From assembly GCF_014932895.1 (NCBI RefSeq), contig NZ_JACYOF010000004.1, positions 186,001 through 250,000 on the forward strand: a stretch of DNA of 64,000 bases. Reading direction: 5' to 3'. The DNA is from Bacillus thuringiensis (GTDB lineage: Bacteria; Bacillota; Bacilli; Bacillales; Bacillaceae_G). The position numbers were made by a program, and so were the translations under genes. A model generated the notes under the pieces. That model was not told where the DNA came from, did not search any database, and saw nothing but the letters and a program-made list of their open reading frames with translations. Positions 1 to 9,525 of the stretch are shown piece by piece (within the stretch, counting starts at the first letter, position 1; each line of letters starts with the position of its first letter).

Positions 1-717
1 GGACAAATTCTTGATATGAAACGTTTAACAGCGGCAGCTCATAAACGCGGTATTCATATTGGGTTTGATTTATGCCATTCAATCGGTTCTATTCCTCATC
101 ATTTTAAAGAGTGGGATGTTGATTTTGCTGTTTGGTGCAATTATAAATATTTAAATGCAGGACCAGGTGGTGTTGCAGGACTTTATGTAAATAATAAACA
201 TTTTAATAGACTGCCAGGATTGTCTGGATGGTTTAGTTCTAGAAAAGATAAGCAGTTTGATATGGAGCATACATTAACGGCAGCTGATCATGCAGGTGCT
301 TATCAAATTGGTACACCTCACGTATTAAGTACAGCACCATTAATTGGTTCTCTTGAAATTTTCAAGGATGCTGGTATTGAACGTTTACGTCAGAAATCTT
401 TACATATTACGAGATACATGCTGAATTTAATTGATCATGAATTAAAAGATTTCGGATTTACAATTGGAAATCCATTAGAGGATGAAAAACGAGGCGGGCA
501 CATTTATTTAGAACATGCAGAAGCAGCACGTATATGTAAAGCGCTAAAAGCAAATGGAGTAATTCCAGATTTTAGAGCGCCAAATGGAGTGAGGCTTGCC
601 CCAGTTGCTTTATATAACACATACGAGGAAGTATGGCATTCTGTTCAAATTTTAAAGAAAATCATGAAAGATGAAGAATATAAGCAGTTCGAAAATACGC
701 GAGAGGTTGTGGCATAA
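1..717 (+). CDS. kynU: Kynureninase, C-terminal part (cut by window edge)
   Basis: PLP enzyme that cleaves kynurenine to anthranilate and alanine. The frame is open from base 1, so the start lies upstream; about 238 codons are visible of a family length near 425. The PLP-binding lysine sits in the NYKYLN motif at 131-148, and the GFDLCHS stretch just before it carries the aspartate expected to contact the cofactor ring. The next gene starts 3 bases after the stop, so kynU is cotranscribed with kynB and kynA. Identification rests on these motifs and the operon. Confidence 0.93.
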   Translation, partial: GQILDMKRLTAAAHKRGIHIGFDLCHSIGSIPHHFKEWDVDFAVWCNYKYLNAGPGGVAGLYVNNKHFNRLPGLSGWFSSRKDKQFDMEHTLTAADHAGAYQIGTPHVLSTAPLIGSLEIFKDAGIERLRQKSLHITRYMLNLIDHELKDFGFTIGNPLEDEKRGGHIYLEHAEAARICKALKANGVIPDFRAPNGVRLAPVALYNTYEEVWHSVQILKKIMKDEEYKQFENTREVVA

Positions 718-719
718 GC

Positions 720-1349
720 ATGAAAACATCACAATGGATTGATATTTCACAACCGCTAAATAATGATATTGCAACGTGGCCAGGAGACACACCGTTCTCG
801 TATGAAGTTTCATGGTCAAAAGAAGAAAGTGGCTCAGTAAATGTCGGAAAGTTAACGATGAGTATTCATACAGGCACTCATATTGATGCACCATTTCATT
901 TTGATAATGATGGAAAGAAAGTGTTAGATTTAGATGTTCAAGTTTATGTTGGCCCAGCACGGATTATTGACGTTTCTAATCTTGAAAGTATCGGGAAAAA
1001 GGAATTAGAAAGCTTTCATTTAGAAGGTGTAGAACGATTATTATTACGAACATCTTCACATGGGAAAGCCGAAGAATTCCCAGATGTGATCCCTCACTTA
1101 CATACAGACATAGCACCTTTTCTTTCTGAGAAAGGTATACGTTTAATTGGGGTAGATGTACCATCAGTTGATCCATTAGATGATAAAGAATTAGCAGCAC
1201 ATCATCAATTATTTAAACACGGAATTCACATTTTAGAAAATGTCGTTCTAGATCATGTAGCAGACGGTGATTATGAATTAATCGCATTACCACTTGCATT
1301 AACAGATGCAGATGGTAGTCCAGTTCGAGCAGTTATTAGACCAATATAA
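720..1349 (+). CDS. kynB: Kynurenine formamidase
   Basis: Metal-dependent hydrolase that deformylates N-formylkynurenine, 209 aa, the usual length of the bacterial cyclase-like KynB family. The HTGTHIDAPFHF motif (residues 50-61) supplies the metal ligands H50, H54, D56 and H60. Translation starts 2 bases after the kynU stop, implying coupling. With kynA downstream the operon covers tryptophan to anthranilate. Confidence 0.95.
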   Translation: MKTSQWIDISQPLNNDIATWPGDTPFSYEVSWSKEESGSVNVGKLTMSIHTGTHIDAPFHFDNDGKKVLDLDVQVYVGPARIIDVSNLESIGKKELESFHLEGVERLLLRTSSHGKAEEFPDVIPHLHTDIAPFLSEKGIRLIGVDVPSVDPLDDKELAAHHQLFKHGIHILENVVLDHVADGDYELIALPLALTDADGSPVRAVIRPI

Positions 1350-1381
1350 GTAGAAACATATAAAAGGGGCGTTTGGCTATT

Positions 1382-2221
1382 ATGAAAGAAAACGAAAAGG
1401 TAATTATGGAAAAAGGGATTCATACGGATTTTAAAGAAAATATGACGTACGGGGAGTATTTACAATTAGATAGTTTACTATCTTCTCAAAAGAGATTATC
1501 AGACCATCATGATGAAATGCTATTTATCGTTATTCACCAAGCGAGTGAGCTTTGGATGAAGCTTATTTTACATGAACTAAATGCAGCAATTGAATCGATT
1601 AAAAACGATAAATTAGCGCCAGCGTTTAAAATGTTAGCACGCGTATCAAAAATTCAATCGCAAATCATTCAATCTTGGGATATTCTTGCGACATTAACGC
1701 CATCAGAATACATTGAATTCCGCGATTCACTTGGTCAAGCTTCAGGCTTTCAATCGTATCAATATCGTATGATTGAGTATGCGCTTGGCTATAAGACACC
1801 ACATGCATTAAAAATTTATGAAAAGGATCCAGAATTACACGCACGTCTTCATACAGCGCTACATGCACCAAGTCTATATGATGTGGCAATTCAAGCACTT
1901 GTAAAAGAAGGTTTTCCAATTCATAAAGATGTTTTAAATCGTGATATTACGCAGCCTTATGAGGAAGATGCAACTGTAGAAGCAGCTTGGATAGAAGTGT
2001 ATGCAGACGTGAAGAAATATTGGGATTTATATCAGCTTGCTGAAAAATTAATTGATATTGAAGACTGGCTACAACAATGGCGTTTCCGTCATATGAAAAC
2101 GGTAGAACGAATTATTGGACATAAAATGGGAACAGGCGGCTCTTCGGGTGTATCTTATTTAAAACGAGTACTTGATCAACGGTTCTTCCCTGAGCTTTGG
2201 AATGTTCGTACGAAATTATAG
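1382..2221 (+). CDS. kynA: Tryptophan 2,3-dioxygenase
   Basis: Heme dioxygenase opening the indole ring of tryptophan, the first step of the pathway completed by KynB and KynU. 279 aa from ATG 1382. A TTG at 1373 is in frame, but the AAGGGG at 1364-1369 lies only 3 bases before it and 12 before the ATG, so the ATG is preferred. Typical blocks are visible: HQASELWMK near the N-terminus and [20 protein letters not shown] near the C-terminus, which holds the heme-region histidine and substrate loop. Last gene of the operon; a terminator follows. Confidence 0.95.
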   Translation: MKENEKVIMEKGIHTDFKENMTYGEYLQLDSLLSSQKRLSDHHDEMLFIVIHQASELWMKLILHELNAAIESIKNDKLAPAFKMLARVSKIQSQIIQSWDILATLTPSEYIEFRDSLGQASGFQSYQYRMIEYALGYKTPHALKIYEKDPELHARLHTALHAPSLYDVAIQALVKEGFPIHKDVLNRDITQPYEEDATVEAAWIEVYADVKKYWDLYQLAEKLIDIEDWLQQWRFRHMKTVERIIGHKMGTGGSSGVSYLKRVLDQRFFPELWNVRTKL

Positions 2222-2225
2222 GAAT

Positions 2226-2267
2226 AAGCTTGTCAGCTAATTATGGCTGATAGGCTTATTTTTTTAT
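2226..2267 (+). terminator. Rho-independent terminator of the kyn operon
   Basis: AAGCTTGTCAGC pairs with GCTGATAGGCTT (two G-U pairs) across an 8-base loop and is followed by a T run. Confidence 0.85.
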
Positions 2268-2342
2268 TTGAACACAATTATGTTTTAATAAAAGGAACAA
2301 GATATAATAAATGAAGTATCTATTTTAATGGAGGTAATGTTT

Positions 2343-3260
2343 TTGGATTTTAAGCAACTAGAAAATAAATTTGAAAAGAAAAAAGTGAACACATTTCTCG
2401 TTTATCAAAAAGGGGAATTAACAACTGAGTATTATAAAACGTTAGAGTGTGAAAATAACTTATATAAAATAAATTCAATTACAAAAAGTATTGTATCAAT
2501 ATTAATAGGTATTGCAATTGATAAAGGATATATAAATAGTATACATACACCAATTACAGTATGGATTCAAAACGTACCTGAGGAAAAGAGTAATTTGACG
2601 CTTTATCATTTATTGACGATGACAACAGGAGAAGATTGGAAGGAGTTTGGGAATGGAGTTGTTTTCCCAAATGATTTTGTAGAATCAGAAAACTGGGTGC
2701 AGTACATATTAGAAAAACCAATAATTGAAGAACCCGCTACAAAAATGAATTATAACTCAGGTTCTTCTCATTTACTTAGCTATATTATTCAAGAAGCAAC
2801 TGGAATGTCGACAGAGCGGTTTGCGAAAAGGTATTTATTTGAGCCATTAGAAATCACCGAATATGAGTGGCAACGAGATCCGCAAGGTATATATGTCGGC
2901 GGCTTTGGTATGAAAATGAAATCTATAGATTTATTAAAGTTAGGAAGATTATGTTTGCAGAATGGATATTGGAATGGGAATGAAATTGTATCAGCGAAAT
3001 GGTTAGAAGAGTCAAGTGAAGCTCTATTTGAAACATATGAACATGTCGGTGCGTATGGATATCACTGGTGGGTATTAAATAACAAAAGATTTCACATACC
3101 GTATTGTATGTATTTTGCTATGGGATATGGAGGACAATATATTGTTATCATTCCGCAGTTAGAACTTGTCGCTGTTTTGAGTAGTCATATGCCAAAACGT
3201 GGACTCGTTCCATTAAAATTATTTATTGAGCATGTACAGGAGAATTCCAATTATATATAA
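2343..3260 (+). CDS. Beta-lactamase-fold serine hydrolase (class C / PBP4* type)
   Basis: Cytoplasmic-looking 305 aa protein of the class C beta-lactamase/esterase superfamily. The nucleophile motif SITK is at residues 45-48 and the YNS triad (Y-x-S/N) near residue 140; GYGGQY near the C-terminus fits the third motif position. No signal peptide is seen. I chose TTG 2343 because GGAGGT at 2330-2335 sits 7 bases before it; ATG 2328 and 2337 overlap that ribosome site. Substrate unknown. Followed closely by a membrane protein gene. Confidence 0.75.
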   Translation: MDFKQLENKFEKKKVNTFLVYQKGELTTEYYKTLECENNLYKINSITKSIVSILIGIAIDKGYINSIHTPITVWIQNVPEEKSNLTLYHLLTMTTGEDWKEFGNGVVFPNDFVESENWVQYILEKPIIEEPATKMNYNSGSSHLLSYIIQEATGMSTERFAKRYLFEPLEITEYEWQRDPQGIYVGGFGMKMKSIDLLKLGRLCLQNGYWNGNEIVSAKWLEESSEALFETYEHVGAYGYHWWVLNNKRFHIPYCMYFAMGYGGQYIVIIPQLELVAVLSSHMPKRGLVPLKLFIEHVQENSNYI

Positions 3261-3276
3261 GGAGAGGAGGGACTGT

Positions 3277-3894
3277 ATGGAGAATGTAAAAATGATATCC
3301 TTTTTTAGGCTATGTTTAAGTCTGCTAGCATTTAGTGCCCTTATTACGCAATTTATAATAAGGGCACAGATGATACCATTCAATCCAATTAATTTTTTTA
3401 GTTTCTTCACTATCGAAAGTAACATATTAGTTGCATTCATTCTCCTTTTAAGTAGTATTGGAACAGCTACATTTGGTCGCTCAGAACAATTTGGTATACT
3501 TCGTGGTGCAGCGACCGTATACATACTTACAACAGGACTCATTTATTTTTTATTATTGAGAGGATTAGAAGAGTCACTTCAAACGGCAATACCATGGGTA
3601 AATACTGTGCTACATTATATCATGCCAATTGCAATGCTTTTAGATTGGGTTTTAAATCCACCTACTAAGAAAATTACATGGAAATACGCTGCGAGTTGGC
3701 TATTATTCCCATTGTTCTACGTAGTTTATAGCGTAATACGTGGTCCAATTGTGAATTGGTATCCTTATCCGTTTCTAGATCCGAGAATAGGCGGATATGA
3801 AAGAGTCTTTTTCTATAGTGTCGGGATAGCAGTTGTAATTGGTGCTTTATGTATATTAGTTAAAATGTTGGGAAATAGAAATTTCAGGAAATAA
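3277..3894 (+). CDS. Multi-pass membrane protein, Pr6Pr-like
   Basis: 205 aa with about six hydrophobic segments and a conserved-looking LLDWVLNPP in a loop. The layout resembles the Pr6Pr (FAR-17a/AIG1-like) family, which I recall for B. cereus-group homologues; function unknown. ATG 3277 follows GGAGAGGAGG at 3261-3270 with 6-base spacing. An upstream in-frame ATG at 3226 lies inside the previous gene and lacks a ribosome site. Probably cotranscribed with the serine hydrolase. Confidence 0.6.
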   Translation: MENVKMISFFRLCLSLLAFSALITQFIIRAQMIPFNPINFFSFFTIESNILVAFILLLSSIGTATFGRSEQFGILRGAATVYILTTGLIYFLLLRGLEESLQTAIPWVNTVLHYIMPIAMLLDWVLNPPTKKITWKYAASWLLFPLFYVVYSVIRGPIVNWYPYPFLDPRIGGYERVFFYSVGIAVVIGALCILVKMLGNRNFRK

Positions 3895-3917
3895 TTTTAG
3901 TAGCTAAATAAGAATAA

Positions 3918-3960
3918 AGAACCTCACTGTATACATTTTAAACAGTGGGGGTTTTGTTTT
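3918..3960. terminator. Bidirectional terminator between convergent genes
   Basis: Stem CCTCACTGT / ACAGTGGGGG with a T-rich tail on the + side, between the membrane protein gene and the convergent DUF3889 gene. Confidence 0.8.
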
Positions 3961-4291
3961 AACGATTTGTTTTCTGAAATGACATTTTTATAAATTTCTC
4001 CGTCTTCGTTTCAAATTCTATATCAACAAAAACACCATATTCTTTTCCATCCTCACGTAGCCACAATTTAAATTTTTCAACTGTTACTTTAACTGTTTTT
4101 GGTTTTCTACCTATATGAAGATAATCAATAATCTCTGCCTTTGGGTATTGTTCTTTCGTTTTTTCTACAGCAAGCTTACCCCATTTTGCATAAGGCGGCT
4201 GTGCATGAACAATTGATGGTTCAGTATATATAGTCGAACATGTTGTTAATAAAAAAGTGACGAGTGCGATACGCTTTAAGAATTGCTTCAT
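3959..4291 (-). CDS. Secreted DUF3889-type small protein
   Basis: 110 aa with an N-terminal signal sequence (basic start, hydrophobic 7-17, likely cleavage after VHA near residue 30). The mature part begins PPYAKWGKLAVEKTKEQYP, typical of DUF3889 proteins (YqzG/YhdC type) of bacilli. Function is not known for the family. GGAG lies a few bases before the ATG. Reads towards and overlaps the terminator shared with the gene on the other strand. Confidence 0.75.
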   Translation of the reverse strand: MKQFLKRIALVTFLLTTCSTIYTEPSIVHAQPPYAKWGKLAVEKTKEQYPKAEIIDYLHIGRKPKTVKVTVEKFKLWLREDGKEYGVFVDIEFETKTEKFIKMSFQKTNR

Positions 4292-4436
4292 AATAAACTC
4301 CTTTTTTCCTTTTTATATATTATTTACATATTCTTTTAGCTATATTAGTTTGGATTTTTTTGTCTTCTTTACATAAAAGCGATGGTTTTACAAAACATAA
4401 CCATGAATTCATTTCTGTAAATAAGGAGGGAAATCT

Positions 4437-5216
4437 ATGCGTCAAAAAGCTGTTTTAAAAATAGCAATTTTGCTAGTATTCATAGGACTATCTTTGATGG
4501 TCAGTAGTATACAACTAAAAAATGTTGAAGCCTTTTCTAATCAAGTCATTCAAAGGGGGGCATCTGGTGAAGATGTTATTGAACTTCAATCTCGTCTGAA
4601 ATATAACGGATTTTATACGGGAAAAGTAGATGGTGTTTTCGGATGGGGTACATACTGGGCACTTCGGAATTTTCAAGAGAAATTCGGATTGCCTGTTGAT
4701 GGTTTAGCGGGTGCTAAAACGAAGCAGATGCTTGTAAAGGCAACGAAGTATGAAAAATCGACTGCTAATAAAGGTACCACAACGAATAAAGGGAATAGCG
4801 GTGGAGGTACACAAGAAAATAAGCCACCAAAAAGTACAGGGACAAATGTTCCAAACGGTTATTCTCAAAATGATATACAGCTAATGGCAAACGCTGTATA
4901 CGGAGAATCACGTGGAGAGCCGTATTTAGGACAAGTAGCAGTAGCTGCGGTTATTTTAAACCGCGTAACAAGTGCATCATTCCCAAATACTGTTTCAGGA
5001 GTAATCTTTGAACCGAGAGCCTTTACAGCAGTAGCAGATGGACAAATCTATTTAACACCAAATGAAACAGCGAAAAAAGCTGTACTAGATGCGATCAACG
5101 GCTGGGATCCTACAGGAAATGCATTATATTATTTCAATCCAGATACCGCGACAAGTAAATGGATTTGGTCTCGTCCACAAATTAAAAAAATTGGTAAACA
5201 TATTTTCTGTAAATAG
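4437..5216 (+). CDS. sleB: Spore cortex-lytic enzyme SleB
   Basis: Germination-specific lytic transglycosylase acting on muramic-lactam cortex peptidoglycan. 259 aa: signal/hydrophobic segment 1-32; peptidoglycan-binding domain about 38-100 (GASGEDVIELQSRLKYNGFY); low-complexity Thr/Gly/Asn linker 105-138; catalytic SleB/CwlJ domain 143-259 with the expected glutamate E157 in YGESRGEP. AAGGAGGG precedes the ATG. ypeB starts 15 bases downstream, the known sleB-ypeB pair, where YpeB is needed for SleB localisation and stability. Family members are expressed in the forespore under sigma G; I did not assign a promoter. Confidence 0.96.
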   Translation: MRQKAVLKIAILLVFIGLSLMVSSIQLKNVEAFSNQVIQRGASGEDVIELQSRLKYNGFYTGKVDGVFGWGTYWALRNFQEKFGLPVDGLAGAKTKQMLVKATKYEKSTANKGTTTNKGNSGGGTQENKPPKSTGTNVPNGYSQNDIQLMANAVYGESRGEPYLGQVAVAAVILNRVTSASFPNTVSGVIFEPRAFTAVADGQIYLTPNETAKKAVLDAINGWDPTGNALYYFNPDTATSKWIWSRPQIKKIGKHIFCK

Positions 5217-5231
5217 AGCGGAGGTGGAAAC

Positions 5232-6572
5232 ATGTTACGAGGTATTATCATTGTATTATTAACAGTAGGTGTAGTTGGAACAGGTTATTGGGGCTATAAA
5301 GAGCACCAAGAGAAAAATGCAGTTTTAATTCGAGCGGAAAATAGTTATCAACGAGCATTCCATGATTTAGCATACGAGGTTGATTTATTACACGATAAAA
5401 TTGGTACAACGCTTGCGATGAATTCACGCTCATCTTTATCACCGGCATTAGCGGATGTATGGCGTTTAACATCAGAAGCGCGCTCGGATGTAGGACAATT
5501 ACCATTAACATTAATGCCATTTAATAAAACAGAAGAATTTTTAGCAAATATCGGTGATTTTAGTTACCGTGCAGCCATTCGTGATTTAGAAAAAGAACCG
5601 TTAAATAATCAAGAATATAAAACATTACAAACTTTATATTCAAACGCTGGTAATATTCAAGATGAACTAAGAAAAGTGCAACATCTTGTTTTGAAAAATA
5701 ATCTGCGCTGGATGGATGTAGAATTGGCTCTTGCGTCAAATCAAGATCCAGCGGATAACACAATTATCGATGGATTAAAGACAGTAGAAAAGAATGTAAC
5801 ATCATATTCGTCTACTAATTTCGGACCGACTTTTACAAGTGCACAAAAGAAGAAAAAGGGCGGATTTGAAGCAGAAGGGAAAGCAATTTCGAAAGAAGAA
5901 GCTGAAAAAATTGCTAGATCATTTTTAAATTTAAAAGGTAATGAAAAAGTAGAAGTCGAGAAAAGCGGAAAAGGTGCAAAAGAATCATTTTATAGTGTAA
6001 AGATTCAAGACCCAGCGACAAATAATGAGTTTTATATGGATATTACCGAAAAAGGTGGATATCCAATTTGGGTAATGAATAACCGAGAAATTAAAGAACA
6101 AAAAATTAGTTTAAATGATGCTGGAAGTAAAGGTTTAACCTTTTTAAAGGATCACAAATTTACAAATATGGAGTTATTTGATAGTTCTCAATATGATAAT
6201 ATCGGTGTGTTTACGTACGTTGTAAATGAAAACGGAGTGCGTATTTATCCAGAAGCAATTCAAATGAAAATTGCTTTAGATGATGGATCGATTGTTGGGT
6301 TTTCAGCGAAGGAATATTTAGCATCACATCAAAAACGAACAATACCAAGCGCGAAGCTAACTGCTGCTGAGGCAAGAAAGAAAATTAATCCAGATGTAAA
6401 AGTAATGGAAGAGCGAAAAGCTTTAGTAGTAAATGATTTGCATAATGAAGTACTTTGCTATGAATTTGTTGGTACTTTAGGAAAAGATACGTATCAAATT
6501 TTCATTAACGCAAATAGTGGAGCAGAAGAAAAAGTGAAGAAAATGCAAGCGGTTGAAAAAATTTATGATTAA
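5232..6572 (+). CDS. ypeB: Germination protein YpeB
   Basis: 446 aa forespore protein, partner of SleB. One N-terminal membrane anchor (about residues 2-20), then a helical region, then repeated PepSY-type beta modules in the C-terminal half (ISKEEAEKIARSFL near 220 and LTAAEARKKI near 378). GGAGGTGG precedes the ATG. Middle gene of the sleB-ypeB-lipoprotein operon. Confidence 0.95.
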   Translation: MLRGIIIVLLTVGVVGTGYWGYKEHQEKNAVLIRAENSYQRAFHDLAYEVDLLHDKIGTTLAMNSRSSLSPALADVWRLTSEARSDVGQLPLTLMPFNKTEEFLANIGDFSYRAAIRDLEKEPLNNQEYKTLQTLYSNAGNIQDELRKVQHLVLKNNLRWMDVELALASNQDPADNTIIDGLKTVEKNVTSYSSTNFGPTFTSAQKKKKGGFEAEGKAISKEEAEKIARSFLNLKGNEKVEVEKSGKGAKESFYSVKIQDPATNNEFYMDITEKGGYPIWVMNNREIKEQKISLNDAGSKGLTFLKDHKFTNMELFDSSQYDNIGVFTYVVNENGVRIYPEAIQMKIALDDGSIVGFSAKEYLASHQKRTIPSAKLTAAEARKKINPDVKVMEERKALVVNDLHNEVLCYEFVGTLGKDTYQIFINANSGAEEKVKKMQAVEKIYD

Positions 6573-6598
6573 ACATCAATAATAAAGTGGTGAGAATA

Positions 6599-7195
6599 AT
6601 GAAAATCCTAATATATATGTTGATGCTTTGTTTCGTTATTACTGGCTGTAGCATTGGAAAAAAAGACAATCTAAATGAAAAGCCAGAACAAAAAAATGTT
6701 TCAATGAAAAATGTTAATTATACGAATAAATCAAATAAGCCAAATGAAAAAGCTGCGGATCATTTAGCATCTTTAGCAGCAAGTGTGCCTGGAGTGAACG
6801 ACGCAACAGCGGTAGTAATTGGGAAATATGCTGTCGTTGGTATTGATGTAAAAGCAAAGCTTGACCGAACGCGTGTAGAGTCCATTAAATACTCTGTTGC
6901 AGAAAGTTTAAAAAATGATCCTGATGGTGCAAACGCAATAGTTGTAGCAGATGTTGATACGTACGAACGTCTCAAACAAATCGGAAAGCAGATTAAAAAA
7001 GGTAAAACAGGAGAAGGTATACTAGATGAATTAGCAGCAATTGTTGGCCGAGTAATGCCACAAGTTCCAAACGATCTAATTGAAAATAGAGAAACGAATC
7101 CAATTAAAGATAATGATAAACAATTGCCAAAAGATGAAGAACAAGAACTAAGAAAAGAGCAGGATGAACAGTCAAATAATCATTTGAAGAAATAA
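6599..7195 (+). CDS. ylaJ: YhcN/YlaJ-type sporulation lipoprotein
   Basis: 198 aa lipoprotein with lipobox VITGC at residues 13-17. The conserved YhcN/YlaJ domain spans about 45-150 (ADHLASLAASVPGVNDATAVVIGKYAVVGIDV); a charged tail follows. Its place behind sleB and ypeB suggests a role at the inner spore membrane during germination, as reported for YlaJ/YhcN in B. subtilis. ATG 6599 is preferred: in-frame GTG codons at 6587 and 6590 overlap the ribosome site. The symbol is by family and position. Confidence 0.8.
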   Translation: MKILIYMLMLCFVITGCSIGKKDNLNEKPEQKNVSMKNVNYTNKSNKPNEKAADHLASLAASVPGVNDATAVVIGKYAVVGIDVKAKLDRTRVESIKYSVAESLKNDPDGANAIVVADVDTYERLKQIGKQIKKGKTGEGILDELAAIVGRVMPQVPNDLIENRETNPIKDNDKQLPKDEEQELRKEQDEQSNNHLKK

Positions 7196-7198
7196 AGT

Positions 7199-7229
7199 TA
7201 GCCTCGTACTAAATTGTACGAGGCTTTTT
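7199..7229 (+). terminator. Terminator of the sleB operon
   Basis: Perfect GCCTCGTAC / GTACGAGGC stem followed by TTTTT. Confidence 0.9.
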
Positions 7230-7302
7230 CAATGTAATATTAAATATTCAGTTTATTCGTAAGGTAATATATGGTTTAATTATGATAGGAGGGACAACTG
7301 TT

Positions 7303-7659
7303 ATGATGAAAAAAAGTGCATTTATATTATGTAGTCTATGCCTAAGTTTCAGTATGACAGCGTGTGAACAGAAGAAAGAAGTAAAAAAACAAACAGTAAC
7401 TTCTTCTACTGTGATGGAAATTCAGAAGAAAGAATCTATAAATATAAATCATTTCTCGAAAATAAATGAAGGAATGACTTATACAGAAGTGAAAGATTTA
7501 ATCGGTTTTGAAGGGGAGTTACTCATAGAAGAAGGGGAAGAACATTCTACACAAATTAAACAAATTTTTGCTTGGAAAGGTAGCGATCCAAAATCATTTG
7601 TTGAGATTACATTTTTGGATGGAAAGGTTCATTCTAAAACACAGCAAGGTTTAAGTTAA
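7303..7659 (+). CDS. DUF3862-type lipoprotein
   Basis: 118 aa lipoprotein (lipobox MTAC near residue 21). The INEGMTYTEVKDLIGFEGELL block is the start of the BLIP-like fold found in DUF3862 proteins of bacilli. ATG 7303 lies 9 bases after AGGAGGG (7287-7293); an in-frame ATG at 7282 precedes that site and is rejected. Function unknown; the fold is often called beta-lactamase-inhibitor-like without shown activity. Confidence 0.7.
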   Translation: MMKKSAFILCSLCLSFSMTACEQKKEVKKQTVTSSTVMEIQKKESININHFSKINEGMTYTEVKDLIGFEGELLIEEGEEHSTQIKQIFAWKGSDPKSFVEITFLDGKVHSKTQQGLS

Positions 7660-7686
7660 TAACTTGAAGGAATGGGAGAGTTAAGC

Positions 7687-8184
7687 ATGAACATACATAC
7701 TGGGGAAATACAATTAGTTCCTTATAGGGAGAAGTACAAAGAAATTATACAATCATTTACTTTACCAAGTGAACAAGTTCAATTTACATCAGATCCAGGT
7801 GAATTACTTGAGAAAGCAAAAAGTGATCGTACAAAAAATGTGATAGTTATTTTAGATTATAACCAGGTACCAGTTGGTATTTTTGCATTACAAACTGGTG
7901 ATAGAGTACAGGAATTTACAGAAAATAAAAACGCTCTACTTCTAACTTCATTTTCTATTAATCATGATAGACAGAGAAGAGGATATGCTAAAAAATCATT
8001 AGCATTATTGCAAGAGTTTGTAAAACGTTATTTTCCGATAAAGAATGAAGTTGTACTTGCGGTAAATGAAAAAAATATTCCTGCACAAAATTTATATAAA
8101 AAAGTCGGCTTCCAAGATAAAGGCTTTAGAAGAATGGGACCAATTGGTCAACAAATAATAATGCACTTATCTATAATGAAATAA
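7687..8184 (+). CDS. GNAT family N-acetyltransferase
   Basis: 165 aa GNAT protein. The acetyl-CoA pyrophosphate loop is HDRQRRGYAKKSL near residue 99, followed by the C-terminal NEKNIPAQNLYKKVGF motif. Start ATG 7687 follows GGGAGAG with 6-base spacing; ATG 7672 has a ribosome site too close. Substrate unknown. A terminator follows. Confidence 0.85.
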   Translation: MNIHTGEIQLVPYREKYKEIIQSFTLPSEQVQFTSDPGELLEKAKSDRTKNVIVILDYNQVPVGIFALQTGDRVQEFTENKNALLLTSFSINHDRQRRGYAKKSLALLQEFVKRYFPIKNEVVLAVNEKNIPAQNLYKKVGFQDKGFRRMGPIGQQIIMHLSIMK

Positions 8185-8190
8185 CGAGAT

Positions 8191-8231
8191 AAAAACTTAC
8201 TCTTGAACATTCATGTAGTAAGTTTTTTTTA
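8191..8231 (+). terminator. Rho-independent terminator
   Basis: AAAACTTACT / AGTAAGTTTT stem with a run of eight T. Confidence 0.85.
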
Positions 8232-8330
8232 TTGTATGATATGTTAGTAAAATCGAAAGCAAGTATCCAAAAAAGATAAAGGTGTTAACATATATAGTTG
8301 AAAGGCTAATGATATGTGAGGAGTAATTAT

Positions 8331-8873
8331 ATGACAATTTATATTGCGTTACTAAGGGGAATCAATGTAGGTGGACATAAAGTAATCAAAATGGCTAATT
8401 TGAAACGAGTGTTTGAATCAATAGGATTAAAACAAGTGAAAACATATATTCAAAGCGGTAATATCGTGTTCGAATCTGAGGAAGATATAAACTTTCTAAA
8501 GGGAAAAATTGAATCTGAAATTAAAAACGAATTTGATTTCGATGTTCCAGTCATGCTAAGAACAAATGATGAATTTATTAATATTATAAAAAAATGTCCT
8601 TATGAAGTTTATTCATTGTTAGAAGGAGAAAGTATACACATTGCCTTTTTAGCTAATCCACTTTCTGAAGATGAGAGGAAGCAGTTACTTATGTACAAAA
8701 GTGAACTTGAAGATTGCTATATAGATGAAACGGTTGTATATTTGTTTTTCAAAAATAGCATTCGGAATTCTAAATTAATGAACCAGTTTCAAAAGTTACA
8801 TACACCAGCTACAGTCAGGAATTGGCGGACTGTAAATAAATTGAAGGTGATTGTAGAAGGTATGCAAATATAA
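8331..8873 (+). CDS. DUF1697 domain protein
   Basis: 180 aa. Begins MTIYIALLRGINVGGHKVIKM, the diagnostic N-terminus of DUF1697, followed by TYIQSGNIVFES. Cytosolic, function unknown. ATG 8331 is 7 bases after GTGAGGAG; an in-frame GTG at 8316 is part of that site. Confidence 0.88.
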   Translation: MTIYIALLRGINVGGHKVIKMANLKRVFESIGLKQVKTYIQSGNIVFESEEDINFLKGKIESEIKNEFDFDVPVMLRTNDEFINIIKKCPYEVYSLLEGESIHIAFLANPLSEDERKQLLMYKSELEDCYIDETVVYLFFKNSIRNSKLMNQFQKLHTPATVRNWRTVNKLKVIVEGMQI

Positions 8874-8914
8874 AAAGATAAGGTTTTCTGTATATAGAAA
8901 ACCTTATCTTTTTA
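8873..8914. terminator. Bidirectional terminator
   Basis: AAAAGATAAGGTTTTCT pairs perfectly with AGAAAACCTTATCTTTT; serves the DUF1697 gene and the convergent membrane-protein gene. Confidence 0.9.
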
Positions 8915-9316
8915 TTTATATTGTTTTGCGACAATAAATTCAACGATAGGATAAATAAAGAATGAAGAACAAAGTGCGATAAACAGAGGTAGGTTTTTAA
9001 CACCATCTAAATTGGAACCCATAGAAAATCCTTCCGAGAAGAGTAATATAAGGAACATTATAACTACAAGCACAAAATAAGCGATTTTAAAGCTTTTATA
9101 TGTAATTTGCTGTCCCATTTCATCTTGGCTTTCTTCTGACACACCGTGGAGATCTCCCCATGTAATATGATTGATGAGGTAGCTAAGTATTAAAGCGCTT
9201 GTGAAAATGGTTCCACCTAAAATCTCACCTTCAGCGATGTATGTATAAGCTCCGTGTATAAGCACCCCAAGTAATGATAAAACGATTGTTATTAAAATGA
9301 ATTTTTTATGATTCAT
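8912..9316 (-). CDS. Small integral membrane protein, unknown family
   Basis: 134 aa with four hydrophobic segments (about 5-23, 32-49, 75-95, 105-128) and a charged GVSEESQDEMGQQITYKSFK loop in the middle, resembling DUF2178-like proteins. The start was moved from 9361 to ATG 9316 because GGGGGGAG lies just before it. No function recognised. Confidence 0.6.
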   Translation of the reverse strand: MNHKKFILITIVLSLLGVLIHGAYTYIAEGEILGGTIFTSALILSYLINHITWGDLHGVSEESQDEMGQQITYKSFKIAYFVLVVIMFLILLFSEGFSMGSNLDGVKNLPLFIALCSSFFIYPIVEFIVAKQYK

Positions 9317-9353
9317 ATTAGAATAACTCCCCCCATGTTGTAAAAAAGTCTTT

Positions 9354-9470
9354 ACATTCACAGTATAAAATTGGAAAACCCTTATGTCAAATACTTTTTA
9401 CATAAAATATATGGTTATATAATATTCTGTTTTTATGATGAATAAAAAATTACATTACATTTGAATGTAA
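9354..9470. promoter_or_regulatory. TTACATT repeats upstream of the actin-like operon
   Basis: TTACATT occurs at 9354-9360, and 9450-9456 forms a perfect 7-bp inverted repeat with AATGTAA at 9464-9470 (7-base spacer), 56 bases before the actin-like gene. This is a plausible binding site for the ribbon-helix-helix partner, acting as operator and/or centromere. Inference only. Confidence 0.35.
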
Positions 9471-9525
9471 AAGAATGGGCTCGCATATATTTGGAAGGGA
9501 TGTCAGATTAATTTAGGGGGTAGTT